64,000 nt of DNA from assembly GCA_958296195.1 (NCBI GenBank), contig OY282455.1:3955809-4019808 (forward strand), read 5' to 3'. This stretch comes from an uncultured Pseudomonadales bacterium (GTDB lineage: Bacteria; Pseudomonadota; Gammaproteobacteria; Pseudomonadales; Azotimanducaceae). The notes under the pieces are model-generated. The model saw only the letters and a program-made list of their open reading frames with translations. It was not told the DNA's origin and searched no databases. This document shows, piece after piece, positions 1 through 9,118 of this stretch. The position numbers and the translations under genes were made by a program. Numbering within the stretch: the first letter of the stretch is position 1; every line of letters begins with the position of its first letter.

Positions 1-1
1 C

Positions 2-1294
2 CTGCGCTGGCGACCCTATGTGGATGTCAACCAGCGCGGCCCCCGCCCGCAAGCCGTTGGCGAAGTCCTCAGGGTTGGCGACCTGATCCGCTTGGAGGCC
101 ACGGATGAAGGCTGGCGGCTGGCCCAATTGCCGGCCATCCAGGGCGCGGTGGTTTCCTTGGACACCCGCAGCGGCGCGGTGCGGGCCTTGGAGGGCGGCT
201 TCGACTTTCACATGAACCAGTTCAACCACGCCCTGCAGGCGGCGCGACAGCCCGGCTCCGGCTTCAAGCCCTTCGTCTATTCCGCCGCCCTCGACGCCGG
301 CGTCACCCCCGCCTCGATCTTCATGGACGCCCCCTTGGTGTTCGACGACGCCAACCTGGAGTCCCAGTACCGCCCGGACAACGACAACAGCCGCTACAAC
401 GGCCCCACCCGCCTTCGGGAGGCGCTGTACCGCTCCATCAATCTAGTGTCCATGCGGGTGCTGCTGCAGGTCGGCGCCGGCCGCACCCTGAACTATGTGC
501 AGCGCTTCGGCTTCGACACCCGCACGTTCCCGCGCAACACCCAACTGGCCATCGGCGGCGGCACCATGGCTGTGACCCCCATCGACATGGTGACGGCCTA
601 CGCCGTGTTCGCCAACGGCGGTCGGCTGGTGCGGCCGCACATCGTGCAACGGGTGCTGGACCTAAGCGGCAATGTGGTCTTCGAACCGACCCATCCAATC
701 GTAGTGGCCGAAGGCGATGCGGATGAGACGCCGGAAGCCCTGGCCATCGAACCCGCCAACTTGGAGGAGCTCCTAGCCGAAGCACCGGAACCCGCAGAGC
801 AGGTCATCGACGAACGCAACGCCTTCATCATGCACCGGATGCTCAGGGACGTGGTGCGCCGGGGCACTGGCAGAAGGGCGCGGGTGCTGGAGCGCGACGA
901 CCTAGCCGGCAAGACCGGCACCACCGACGATGCCGCCGACACCTGGTTCAACGGCTTCACGCCCGAAGTGGCCACCACCGTCTGGGTGGGCTTCCCGAGC
1001 CACAGCCCGCTGGGGGAGCGGGAGTACGGCAGCAACACCCCCTTGCCGATATGGATAGACTACATGCGCGAAGCCCTCCAAGGCCGCCCCGAATTAGACC
1101 CACCGCAGCCACCGGGCGTGCTGTCCATGAAGATCAACCCCGCAACCGGCGCCTTGGCCGACAGCGGCCAACGGGACGCCATCTTCGAGTACTTTTTGGC
1201 CGAACACGCTCCCCGGGCCGACTCCGGCCAGCGCCGTGACAACAGCGGCGAAAACGCGGGGCGGCGGGACATCAAGCCGGAGGATTTGTTCTAA
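2..1294 (+). CDS. mrcA: Penicillin-binding protein 1A, C-terminal part (5' end outside window)
   Basis: This is the transpeptidase half of a bifunctional class A penicillin-binding protein, which crosslinks peptidoglycan on the outer face of the cytoplasmic membrane. The reading frame is open from the first bases of the window, so the membrane anchor and glycosyltransferase domain lie upstream. Visible motifs are the active-site serine box in QPGSGFKPFVY (SxxK), a second-motif region around RSINLVSMRVL (SxN) and the KTG box in LAGKTGTTDDAADTWFNGF. The run VSLDTRSGAVRALEGG is the usual lead into the transpeptidase fold. The C-terminus is polar and has no extra domain. It converges on the next gene with about 100 bp between them. 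The family call is firm. The choice of mrcA over another class A PBP rests on overall resemblance and gammaproteobacterial context. Confidence 0.93.
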   Translation: MRWRPYVDVNQRGPRPQAVGEVLRVGDLIRLEATDEGWRLAQLPAIQGAVVSLDTRSGAVRALEGGFDFHMNQFNHALQAARQPGSGFKPFVYSAALDAGVTPASIFMDAPLVFDDANLESQYRPDNDNSRYNGPTRLREALYRSINLVSMRVLLQVGAGRTLNYVQRFGFDTRTFPRNTQLAIGGGTMAVTPIDMVTAYAVFANGGRLVRPHIVQRVLDLSGNVVFEPTHPIVVAEGDADETPEALAIEPANLEELLAEAPEPAEQVIDERNAFIMHRMLRDVVRRGTGRRARVLERDDLAGKTGTTDDAADTWFNGFTPEVATTVWVGFPSHSPLGEREYGSNTPLPIWIDYMREALQGRPELDPPQPPGVLSMKINPATGALADSGQRDAIFEYFLAEHAPRADSGQRRDNSGENAGRRDIKPEDLF

Positions 1295-1394
1295 GGACAA
1301 CGGCGAAATCCGGCGCAACGGTTCAATTTGCGCAAGGCCGCCTAGCCGGCCGGCGCCTTGACTACCCCCGCCATTGCACGAAGGTTTGGCCGTT

Positions 1395-2387
1395 TCACCT
1401 CGTTCGGTTGTAATCATCGAGGAAGTTCCTTGCCAAGTTCTCCGAATCGAAGTACTTCAGCGGGAAAACGATCCCCGCGCCGTCCTCCATCTTGAACAAG
1501 CCGTATATGCCATGGACGCCGTGGTAGCCCATGCTGCCGTCAGTTAGGCTGAACCTATGCAATAGGCGGGACTGGAGGCATTCGCCGGGTAGGTTGGGGG
1601 CGAGGCTTCGGCACAGCTTGTCAGGAACGTCCGCCAATACGGAGTACCGCTCGCCCTCATTGTGGATGACAGTTGCGCCTTCGACCGTCAGTTGCTCCGA
1701 ATCTCCCACGCAATTGTGTACATGCCGCCAAAGGCTGGAGCCACTAGGGTCGAAAGACCGAACCGAACCGCCAAAGTGCCGGCCGGGATTCCGCTCAAAG
1801 TCCAGAAACGCCGGATCGCTGCGGCTGGCCGCTATCGAATGCCGGCTGGCGAAATCCTCAAAGACATCGCCCGAAAGCGATTGCTGCACAAAGCACTTGG
1901 GAGGCAAGGGATTGCCGTCGAATCTCCATCCCCCACGCATGGCGGGTGCTTCCTGCACAAGCCAGCCATTGACCGCAAACACGCCGCCCGGACGATACCA
2001 AACATTCCCGTGCCCAAGCATGTAGCCGCGCCAGCCCACCGGTGAGCAATCCGGCTCAGCAGCCAGCACAGCATCCATCCAGGATTGCGGAAACACGTCA
2101 GCAAAGGCTTTGCCTTCGACACGGCGACGCCTAGGACCGCGCTCCAACTCGCCTTCCACCAAGGCGAAGAAAGCACTGAGGTCCCGTGCCCGCACCGCGT
2201 TTTGAATTCTTAACCCAAGGGCCTGCGCCTCCGCATTCCCCACGCCTTCGCAAGCAGGCGTTTGCCGGCCAACAAGCGGCTGCTCCGCCGCATGGTCAAC
2301 ACTGCCGACAAAGAGCAGCGAGATAAGGAAAACCAGCCGGACCAGATTCACGATAAACCACTTCCATGCGCTTGAACATCCTTCCAT
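1395..2387 (-). CDS. Secreted hypothetical protein
   Basis: I do not recognise a family. The start is placed at the ATG at 2387 because it opens a good signal sequence: a short polar start (MEGCSSAWKW), a hydrophobic core (FIVNLVRLVFLISLLFVGSV) and a likely cut near DHAA. An in-frame start at 2417 would only add a poor leader. The mature part, about 290 residues, has several cysteines (ACEG, PDCS, PKCF, HNCVG, KLCRS, GECLQ), which fits a disulfide-bonded periplasmic protein. The N-terminal third resembles nothing I can name but reads as a real folded domain. It is convergent with mrcA and lies just downstream of aceF on the same strand, about 60 bp away, so it may be read from the aceEF transcript. 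No function is proposed. Confidence 0.6.
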   Translation of the reverse strand: MEGCSSAWKWFIVNLVRLVFLISLLFVGSVDHAAEQPLVGRQTPACEGVGNAEAQALGLRIQNAVRARDLSAFFALVEGELERGPRRRRVEGKAFADVFPQSWMDAVLAAEPDCSPVGWRGYMLGHGNVWYRPGGVFAVNGWLVQEAPAMRGGWRFDGNPLPPKCFVQQSLSGDVFEDFASRHSIAASRSDPAFLDFERNPGRHFGGSVRSFDPSGSSLWRHVHNCVGDSEQLTVEGATVIHNEGERYSVLADVPDKLCRSLAPNLPGECLQSRLLHRFSLTDGSMGYHGVHGIYGLFKMEDGAGIVFPLKYFDSENLARNFLDDYNRTR

Positions 2388-2450
2388 ATCCGACAGACAA
2401 CAGGCTGTCGAAAGCATCCTCCGGCAGCACTTCCATAACCATGTCGGCCG

Positions 2451-3962
2451 CTACGGTGCCAACCGCCCTGGATCCGCCAGCAGTTCGGCGAGATGGGCCA
2501 CGAAGCGGCCGGCTTCGGCGCCGTTGATGGCGCGGTGGTCGTAGCTTAGGGACAGGGGCAGCAGCTTGCGGGGGCGGAAGGTATCTTGGTCCCATACTGG
2601 CTTGGTGGCCAGCCGCCCGACGCCGAGGATGGCGACCTCCGGGGCGTTGATGATCGGGGTGAAGCCGGTGCCGCCGATGGCGCCGAGACTGGAGACGCTG
2701 AAGGTGCCGCCCTGCATGGCGTTCATGGGCAGCCGCTGGCTGCGGGCCTTGGCGGCCAAGTCGGCGATTTCCGCCGCCAACTCCCAGACGCCTTTGCCGT
2801 CAACGCCTTTGAGCACGGGCACCACCAGCCCCTGCTCGGTGTCCACGGCGATGCCGATATTGTAGTAGCGCTTCAAGATGTAGTTGGCCGCCGCCCCATC
2901 CAAGGAGGCGTTGCAGGTGGGGAACGCCTGCAAGGCCAAGCAGCAGGCCTTGACGATGAAGGGCAGCGGCGACAGGGGGAGCCCTCGCTCGCTGGCCTCG
3001 GCCTTGAGCGAGGTGCGCAGGGCCTCCAATGCGGTCACGTCCGCCTCGTCGTGCTGGGTGACATGGGGCAGGTTCAGCCAGCTTCGGTGCAGGTTTTGGG
3101 CGCCGGCGATGCGGATTCGGGACAGGGGGATCACCTCGATCTCCCCAAATCTGGCGAAATCAACCTCCGGCAAGGTCGGCAGACCGCTGCCGCGGCTGGG
3201 TGCGGTCAGCCGCCCCTTGACGTAGCGTTTGACATCGTCCTTGAGAATGCGGCCTCTGGCGCCGCTGCCCGTTACTTCGGCGAGTGGCGCCCCAAGCTCC
3301 CTAGCCAAGCGCCGGGTGGCGGGGCCGGCGTAAACCCTTGCGCCGGGACTTTCCTCCGCTTCCAAAGAAGCGGGTTGGGCGGCAGCGGATGGCGGCGCCA
3401 ACTGTGAATGCGGCAATGCTTCTCCCGCAACTGGCCTGCGAGAAGGCTTAGGACCTGTACTTTGCGGGGACTGTCCTGCTGACGTCTCTGCCAGCGGTTT
3501 GGGAGCAAGCGCTGCAACCGGAACCGCCTGCGAAGAGGTCGCCGTTTCCGCTTGGACAGCGCTCAAGCCGCCAGCAGCTTCGTTTCCGACCTTGACAGCA
3601 TCGGCTGCACGTTCGCCTTTAGCTGCGCTAGCGGCGGCTGCCCGCTCCTCTTCGGCAGCAATCTCGGCCGTTGACTCAGCCGCATCCGCGTTGGCTGCGG
3701 CGTCCCCCGTTTTCTGGTCGGCGTCAATGCGGGCTATGGCCTGTCCCTCCACCACCGCATCGTCAACCGCCACGAGCAAGGCATCGACCACGCCGCCAAC
3801 GCCGGCCGGCACCTCCATGGACGCCTTGTCCGACTCTATGACGACGAGGGCGTCATCCGGACCAACTGCATCCCCCGGCGCCACGCACAGCTCGATGACA
3901 TAGACCTCATCGGCGTCGCCAATGTCCGGGATGCGGACCTCCTCCTTCATGGCTTCCGGCAT
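2451..3962 (-). CDS. aceF: Pyruvate dehydrogenase E2, dihydrolipoamide acetyltransferase
   Basis: This is the core subunit of the pyruvate dehydrogenase complex. It passes the acetyl group from its lipoyl arm to CoA in the cytoplasm. There is one N-terminal lipoyl domain with the modified lysine in IESDKASMEVPAG, then a long Ala/Glu/Pro-rich linker (about residues 85-215), a peripheral-subunit binding domain (ATRRLARELGAPLAEVTGSG followed by GRILKDDV) and the catalytic domain ending in LSYDHRAINGAEAGRFV with the active-site His-Asp pair. E. coli AceF has three lipoyl domains; one is common in other Gram-negatives. The gene begins 5 bp after the aceE stop, so the two are surely co-transcribed. 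The ATG at 3950 is an alternative start, giving MKEEVRIPDIG. No lpd (E3) gene follows; E3 must be encoded elsewhere. Confidence 0.96.
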   Translation of the reverse strand: MPEAMKEEVRIPDIGDADEVYVIELCVAPGDAVGPDDALVVIESDKASMEVPAGVGGVVDALLVAVDDAVVEGQAIARIDADQKTGDAAANADAAESTAEIAAEEERAAAASAAKGERAADAVKVGNEAAGGLSAVQAETATSSQAVPVAALAPKPLAETSAGQSPQSTGPKPSRRPVAGEALPHSQLAPPSAAAQPASLEAEESPGARVYAGPATRRLARELGAPLAEVTGSGARGRILKDDVKRYVKGRLTAPSRGSGLPTLPEVDFARFGEIEVIPLSRIRIAGAQNLHRSWLNLPHVTQHDEADVTALEALRTSLKAEASERGLPLSPLPFIVKACCLALQAFPTCNASLDGAAANYILKRYYNIGIAVDTEQGLVVPVLKGVDGKGVWELAAEIADLAAKARSQRLPMNAMQGGTFSVSSLGAIGGTGFTPIINAPEVAILGVGRLATKPVWDQDTFRPRKLLPLSLSYDHRAINGAEAGRFVAHLAELLADPGRLAP

Positions 3963-3967
3963 CCCAA

Positions 3968-6640
3968 CTAAGCCAGCCGGGGATTGGGCTTGTCTGGGCT
4001 GATGCCGAAGGCGTCCCGGGCTTGGCGCACCGCCTCCACCGGCATCTTCTGCGCCCTCGCCAAGGCGGACAGGGCGGACAGGGCGACGAAGCGGCGGTCC
4101 ACCTCAAAGAAACCGCGCAGTTCCGCTCGGGTGTCGCTGCGGCCAAAGCCGTCGGTGCCCAGCACGACGTAGGGGGCCGTCAAGTCCCCGCGAATCTGCT
4201 CGGCCAAGGATTTTTGATAGTCGCTGGCGGCGACGATCGGGACATCACCGGCGAACAGCTCCGCCACATAGCTGCGCTTGGGCGGCTCGTCGGGATGCAG
4301 CAGGCTCCAGCGGGCGACGTCGCGCATCTCCCGCGCCAACTCGTTGTAGCTGGTGACGCTGTAGACCTCCGCCGCCACCTCCCATTCCTTGAGCAGCTCC
4401 GCGGCGGCCAGCACCTCCCGCAATATGGCGCCGCTGCCCAACAGGCGCACCTTGATCGCACCGCTCCCATCCGCCTCCCGCAGGCGGTAGGCACCCTTGA
4501 GGATGCCGGCCTCCACCCCCTCCGGCATGGGCGGCTGCGGATAGTTCTCGTTCATCAGGGTGATGTAGTAGAAGATGCGCTCTCGCTCGGTGAACATGCG
4601 CCGCAGCCCGTCCTGGACGATCACCGCCAGCTCGTAGGCGTAGCAGGGGTCATAGGAAACGCAATTGGGGATGGTGGAGGCCAGCACATGGCTGTGGCCG
4701 TCCTGGTGCTGCAGGCCTTCACCGTTGAGGGTGGTGCGCCCGGAAGTGCCGCCGAGCAGGAAGCCCCGCGCCTGCATGTCCCCGGCCGCCCAAGCCAAAT
4801 CCCCGACGCGCTGAAAGCCGAACATGGAGTAGTAGATGTAGAAGGGAATCAGGGTGAAGCGGTGGGTGCTGTAGGAGGTGGCGGCGGAAAGCCACGCGGA
4901 GAAGGCGCCGGCTTCGTTGATGCCCTCCTCCAGCACCTGGCCGTCCTTCTTCTCCCGGTAAGCGGCGATCTCTCCCGCGTCCTCCGGTTCGTACAACTGA
5001 CCCTTCGACGAATAGATGCCAAGCTGTCGAAACATGCCCTCCATGCCGAACGTGCGGGCCTCGTCGGGGACGATGGGCACGATGCGCGGGCCAATCTCCT
5101 TGTTGCGCACCAAGGCCGACAACAGGCGCACGAACTGCATGGTGGTGGAGTTGGGCCGTTCGCCGGTGCCCCGCAACTGCGCCGCAAAGGCGTCCAGCCC
5201 CGGCACGGCCAAAGCCTCCTTGGCCTCGCTGCGCTTGGGCATGAAGCCGCCCAAGCTCTTGCGGCGCTCCTTTAAGTAGATGATTTCCGGCGCATCGTCC
5301 TTGGGGCGGTAGAAGGGCACGGCCTCCAGCTCGGTGTCAGTGAGGGGGATGTCGAAGCGGTCCCGGAAGTGCTTGAGGCCGGCTAGGTCCAGCTTTTTGA
5401 GCTGATGGGTGTCGTTCTCCGACTCGCCGAAGTCCCCCATGCCGTAGCCCTTGATGGTCTTGGCCAGGATGACGGTCGGCTCGCCCTTGTGGTGGACGGC
5501 CGCGTGGTAGGCGGCATAGACCTTGAACGGGTCATGGCCGCCCCGGTTAAGACGGTAGATGTCCTCGTCGGTGAGGTTCTCCACCATCTTCCGCAAGGCT
5601 TCGTGCGTCCCGAAGAGGCGCTCCCGCACATAGGCGCCGCCCTTGGCCTTGAAGTTCTGGTACTCGCCATCGACGGTGTCGTCCATGCACTGCTGCAGCA
5701 GGCCGAGTTCGTCCTTGGCGAGCAGCGGGTCCCACAGCCGCCCCCAAACCACCTTGATGACGTTCCAGCCGGCGCCGCGGAAGTAGCCCTCCAGCTCCTG
5801 AATGATCTTGCCGTTGCCGCGCACCGGGCCGTCCAGCCGTTGCAGGTTGCAGTTGACCACGAAGATCAGGTTGTCCAGCCGCTCCCGCCCGGCTAAGGAC
5901 AGAGCGCCCAGGGACTCCGGCTCATCGCACTCGCCGTCGCCGACGAAGGCCCACACCTTGCGGTTGCCCATGTGTACTAGGCCGCGGCTGTCCAGATACT
6001 TCATGATGTGCGCTTGGTAGATGGCCTGCAGCGGCCCCAAGCCCATGCTGACCGTGGGGAACTGCCAATAGTCCGGCATCAGCCAAGGATGCGGATAGGA
6101 GGACAGCCCGCAACTGTCCACTTCCCGGCGGAAACCGTCTAGCTGCCGCTCCGTCAGCCGCCCCTCCAGAAAGGAGCGGGCGTAGATGCCGGGGGAGGCG
6201 TGCCCTTGGAAATAGACCAGATCCCCTTGTGGATGGCCGTCCTCATCGCCATCGCAGCCGCGGAAGAAGTAGTTGAAGCCCACGTCATACAGGGTGGCCG
6301 AGGACGCGAAGCTGGAGATGTGGCCGCCCAAGTCCCCCTCCCGCTTGTTGGTGCGCACCACCATCGCCAAGGCGTTCCAGCGTATCAGGGAGCGGATGCG
6401 CCGCTCCATGAACAGGTCCCCCGGCATGAAGGACTCCCGACTGGACGGGATGGTGTTGCGGTAGGGAGTGGTGATGGTGTACGGCAGCCGGGCGCCGGTC
6501 TGGGTCATCCTGGCGGACAGGCGCTCCAGCAGGAAGTTGGCGCGCTCCACCCCTTGGTGCTGCAGGACGAACTCCAAGGAGTCCAGCCACTCCCGGGTTT
6601 CCTCCTGGTCCAGGTCAGCCGCCCCCCTAGCAACCGCCAC
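3968..6640 (-). CDS. aceE: Pyruvate dehydrogenase E1, homodimeric type
   Basis: This is the thiamine-diphosphate-dependent decarboxylase of the pyruvate dehydrogenase complex, which feeds acetyl groups to AceF. The protein is about 890 residues, close to the E. coli length of 887. It starts with the AceF-binding region (DLDQEETREWLDSLEF, GVERANFLLERL). The ThDP/Mg site is seen in WAFVGDGECDEPESLGALSLA and NLIFVVNCNLQRLDGPVRGNG. Residues such as GLQHQDGHSHVLAS and IPNCVSYDPCYAYELAVI are typical of this homodimeric E1. The GTG at 6640 is preferred over the TTG at 6658 because GAGGG lies about 8 nt upstream and the protein then begins close to its homologues. It is first in an aceE-aceF operon. 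The 820 bp upstream carries its promoter, which I could not pin down. Confidence 0.96.
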   Translation of the reverse strand: MAVARGAADLDQEETREWLDSLEFVLQHQGVERANFLLERLSARMTQTGARLPYTITTPYRNTIPSSRESFMPGDLFMERRIRSLIRWNALAMVVRTNKREGDLGGHISSFASSATLYDVGFNYFFRGCDGDEDGHPQGDLVYFQGHASPGIYARSFLEGRLTERQLDGFRREVDSCGLSSYPHPWLMPDYWQFPTVSMGLGPLQAIYQAHIMKYLDSRGLVHMGNRKVWAFVGDGECDEPESLGALSLAGRERLDNLIFVVNCNLQRLDGPVRGNGKIIQELEGYFRGAGWNVIKVVWGRLWDPLLAKDELGLLQQCMDDTVDGEYQNFKAKGGAYVRERLFGTHEALRKMVENLTDEDIYRLNRGGHDPFKVYAAYHAAVHHKGEPTVILAKTIKGYGMGDFGESENDTHQLKKLDLAGLKHFRDRFDIPLTDTELEAVPFYRPKDDAPEIIYLKERRKSLGGFMPKRSEAKEALAVPGLDAFAAQLRGTGERPNSTTMQFVRLLSALVRNKEIGPRIVPIVPDEARTFGMEGMFRQLGIYSSKGQLYEPEDAGEIAAYREKKDGQVLEEGINEAGAFSAWLSAATSYSTHRFTLIPFYIYYSMFGFQRVGDLAWAAGDMQARGFLLGGTSGRTTLNGEGLQHQDGHSHVLASTIPNCVSYDPCYAYELAVIVQDGLRRMFTERERIFYYITLMNENYPQPPMPEGVEAGILKGAYRLREADGSGAIKVRLLGSGAILREVLAAAELLKEWEVAAEVYSVTSYNELAREMRDVARWSLLHPDEPPKRSYVAELFAGDVPIVAASDYQKSLAEQIRGDLTAPYVVLGTDGFGRSDTRAELRGFFEVDRRFVALSALSALARAQKMPVEAVRQARDAFGISPDKPNPRLA

Positions 6641-6658
6641 GTCGCCATCCCTCGGCAA

Positions 6659-7476
6659 TTGGGTTGATCTTGTTCAGCGGGGCCACCTCAAAATCGGCAA
6701 ACGGAAGGGGGATTCTAGCGCAAGCGAAGCCGCGGCGTCGCCATAGCCGTCTGTGGCGGGAATCCGCCTTGGTGTAGGCCCGTTCAGACAGCCCCAAGAG
6801 AGACAGACCTTTGCCTGCGCCACAAAGCGCTCTATCTGCTAGGGTGCGCCCTGCCGATGGGGCCCAGTTTCCGCTTGGCAGCGCTTGCGGAGGCACTCCA
6901 TGACCTATGAACCGACCATGAAGACCAAGCTGCCAATTTGGCTGACCGGCCAGAAGATAGCCATCCTAGGCGTCGTTGTCGCGGTGGGTGAGGGTGTTGC
7001 AGTCCCAACCCTCGGTGAGCGTTCCTCCAGAAGTTCCACTTGGTAGTGGCCCTCCACCACCGGCCGAATGCGCACGTCCGGCAATCTGCAAACCGAGAAG
7101 ATCTGACCGGTTTGCACGAGGTCAATCTTTTCGTCCATGAAGCCGCCGGTGAGGGTGTCCATCCAGAGATTGCCCCGCTCCTCGTAACGGAAGTCCGTGG
7201 CAAAGCGCCGATACCGCATGCTGTTGGCGGCACATGGATGCGTCCGGCGTCAGCGAAGCGCCACCCGCCCAAGAGCGCAAAACCGCCACGAGACGAGCCT
7301 GAGAAACGACTTTAAGTGACCGGACAACTGGCAAACTCTAAAAGCGGACATTTTGGCTTACTCGTGACACCCGATGACGAAGATGGGAATGCCGGCATGC
7401 GGCCGCAAACGCCACCCGCTTCAAGCGTTGGACTATCGCCTCCCAAGCTGTCAAACTAGCAAACCGTTACGCATCA
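6659..7476. other. Long mostly non-coding stretch upstream of aceE
   Basis: This interval lies between aceE and the cassette at 7477 on the other strand. It should hold the aceE promoter and the start signals of the cassette. Apart from the weak small frame at 6905-7219, I see no convincing gene, RNA or repeat. Confidence 0.4.
6905..7219 (-). CDS. Possible small hypothetical protein (104 aa)
   Basis: The first 75 residues read like real protein: MRYRRFATDFRYEERG, then WMDTLTGGFMDEKIDLVQTG and VCRLPDVRIRPVVEGHYQVE, with balanced charge and periodic hydrophobics. The tail after about residue 80 becomes Thr/Pro-rich and less convincing, so the C-terminal end may be frameshifted or decayed. No family is recognised. 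It lies upstream of aceE on the same strand, with about 250 bp between them. It could be a small genuine gene, a gene remnant or chance. Confidence 0.3.
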   Translation of the reverse strand: MRYRRFATDFRYEERGNLWMDTLTGGFMDEKIDLVQTGQIFSVCRLPDVRIRPVVEGHYQVELLEERSPRVGTATPSPTATTTPRMAIFWPVSQIGSLVFMVGS

Positions 7477-8190
7477 ATGGATATGGACATGACTGAATCC
7501 CCGCCACCCGAGAAACTTGATAGCCGAATCACGGATTTGGTTGAACGGCATTGGCAGGAGCACCAGGCGCCCTTGCTGCTGAGCCGCTTGGGAAGCCACG
7601 GCGGCGGCGAAATATCACGTCTAGTGAGAGAACAGCGCACAGGCTTAGGAACTTACCTCCGCGATCAACTTGCAGACAGGGTGCAAGTGATTCAGCACAG
7701 CGCCAATCCTACAATCACCGGGGTTGTGCCAGCCAGCGCAACCCTAGACACGGACGAAGAGATCAATGCCTTATTGGAGAAGACGCGACACGGCTCTTCA
7801 GGGCCAGTGCTGCGTTTCCATCCCGCCTTTTGGGCGGCCTTCCGCAAACCTCTTGACGAATCGAACAGGCGCTACATGAGCGTTTCGGCACCGATTCGAT
7901 TTCAGGAATCTTCCGGGGAAAATCAATCGAACGACTTTGTGGAAGTGCCTAGAACCTACATATCCGACTCCGCTATGGATGATGATCAGACATTGCAAAA
8001 TGCTGAGAGGTGGCTCACGGACAACGAGTTGCAGAAGGACATTTATCTAACAAATGCTAAACCGAAGTCCGATTTCGGCCACCCCCGAAACTTGCTCGAC
8101 CGATTGCTTTTTTCGCTTGAACCCAAAGAGCTCAACCGCATTTCCATGCCGCTTGACATCATTCTCAAGCTGAGGAATCAGGCACCGTGA
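7477..8190 (+). CDS. Hypothetical protein with an N-terminal winged-helix-like segment
   Basis: The protein is 237 residues and I know no close family. Residues about 20-85 (VERHWQEHQAPLLLSRLGSH, then LVREQRTGLGTYLRDQLAD and VQVIQHSANPTITGVVPA) resemble the layout of OST-HTH/LOTUS-type winged helices, in which a short LLLSRLG helix, a helical centre and a beta hairpin bind nucleic acid. That is a pattern judgement, not a search result. The middle part (FHPAFWAAFRKPLDESNRRYMSV) and the C-terminal helical part are unassigned. The stop overlaps the next gene's GTG start (GTGA), so the two are translationally coupled. Codon use is AT-richer than the housekeeping genes around it, a sign of transfer. 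Confidence 0.6.
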   Translation: MDMDMTESPPPEKLDSRITDLVERHWQEHQAPLLLSRLGSHGGGEISRLVREQRTGLGTYLRDQLADRVQVIQHSANPTITGVVPASATLDTDEEINALLEKTRHGSSGPVLRFHPAFWAAFRKPLDESNRRYMSVSAPIRFQESSGENQSNDFVEVPRTYISDSAMDDDQTLQNAERWLTDNELQKDIYLTNAKPKSDFGHPRNLLDRLLFSLEPKELNRISMPLDIILKLRNQAP

Positions 8191-9095
8191 CGCCCACGCT
8201 GTACCTGGCCATTGCCGGCATCCCACCCCAAATCGAGGATGGCTTCACTTCGGCCTTCGTCAAGTTGGTAAGTGGTCGTGATGTACGTCTTATTTCTTTG
8301 CTTGGGCTGCCTTTGTCGGAATTCTACACAGAGGAATATGCCGAGAAACTTTACAATCGCTTCGCCGAAAAACTAAGACAATGCGAACCTAGGAATCGTA
8401 AAAATCTCCTTCGGAACGCAAATCTGATTCTGCTTTATCTTGATAAACAAGATGGAAGTGAGTCCGCATTAGTCGATCACTTTGGTATTGAAGCACTTGT
8501 TCTGCCGCTTGTTCTTCGGGAAATTTCCGGCCAGCTAACCACGACTAATAACCAACGAAATAATATGGTTAACCAGTTGATAAAAGATGTGCGTAGAGCC
8601 ATGAAACACGCTCGAAACCTGTTTAGCGTTATCATTGAAGAAGTGACCAACCGCGATAACAAAACCTGCCTTTTGTTGCCGCCGAAAACATTTGGCGGAT
8701 CAATTCAACCCGTCATCGACCGAGTGTGGGAAGCCGGCCGAAAGCGGGAGGGTGCAACTCAATTCAAGGCTGGCGTAAAGCACGTTGCTCGATCCCTTCC
8801 CAAGCATGAAGGCAGACATTTCAAGGGGCGTGGCCGGCTTGTATTCCAAACTCCCGCGAAGGCAGGCCCGCGTCATGGCTTGGCACCTATATGGGAAGAT
8901 GGAAATCACAATTCGGTGTGCGTCATCCGTGGGCGATTGCGGTTCGGCGCGTCCTATGATCCGAAATTCCACTACGATTGCCAAATTCCCCCAAGTATCA
9001 AAAGAGATTTTCCGGGCTGCCACGAATCCGCCGGCACCTCAGGGGCTCGGGACCATATGAACGTGGCACCAAACGACAACGCGAGAAAAAAATAG
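8187..9095 (+). CDS. Hypothetical protein coupled to the gene at 7477
   Basis: The protein is 302 residues of unknown family and starts at a GTG that overlaps the upstream stop by 4 bp. The base composition is clearly AT-richer than the neighbours, especially 8280-8680. The N-terminus (MTPTLYLAIAGIPPQIEDGF) looks like a small alpha/beta domain. A central helical part follows (VNQLIKDVRRAMKHARNLFS). The C-terminal end has an ordered, motif-rich block: LRFGASYDPKFHYDC, KRDFPGCH and HMNVAPNDNARKK, with conserved-looking His, Asp, Cys and Asn residues that could be catalytic. The stop codon lies inside the hairpin at 9091-9118. Coupled transcription, foreign composition and a dedicated terminator suggest a mobile two-gene unit, perhaps a toxin-antitoxin or defence pair. 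That function is a guess from context only. Confidence 0.6.
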   Translation: MTPTLYLAIAGIPPQIEDGFTSAFVKLVSGRDVRLISLLGLPLSEFYTEEYAEKLYNRFAEKLRQCEPRNRKNLLRNANLILLYLDKQDGSESALVDHFGIEALVLPLVLREISGQLTTTNNQRNNMVNQLIKDVRRAMKHARNLFSVIIEEVTNRDNKTCLLLPPKTFGGSIQPVIDRVWEAGRKREGATQFKAGVKHVARSLPKHEGRHFKGRGRLVFQTPAKAGPRHGLAPIWEDGNHNSVCVIRGRLRFGASYDPKFHYDCQIPPSIKRDFPGCHESAGTSGARDHMNVAPNDNARKK

Positions 9096-9118
9096 CCGCG
9101 CAACGTGGCGCGGCTATT
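9091..9118 (+). terminator. Strong hairpin terminator after the two-gene cassette
   Basis: There is a perfect 11-bp stem, AATAGCCGCGC paired with GCGCGGCTATT, closing a 6-nt loop (aacgtg). It is preceded by seven A residues, so it could also work for minus-strand transcripts with a T tract. On the plus strand only a short AATTT follows. The TAG stop of the upstream gene is part of the stem. Confidence 0.8.

Noticed and set aside
4022-5275. 417-codon open frame opposite aceE
   Set aside because: Shadow frame with repetitive Gly/His/Gln/Leu composition and no recognisable motif.
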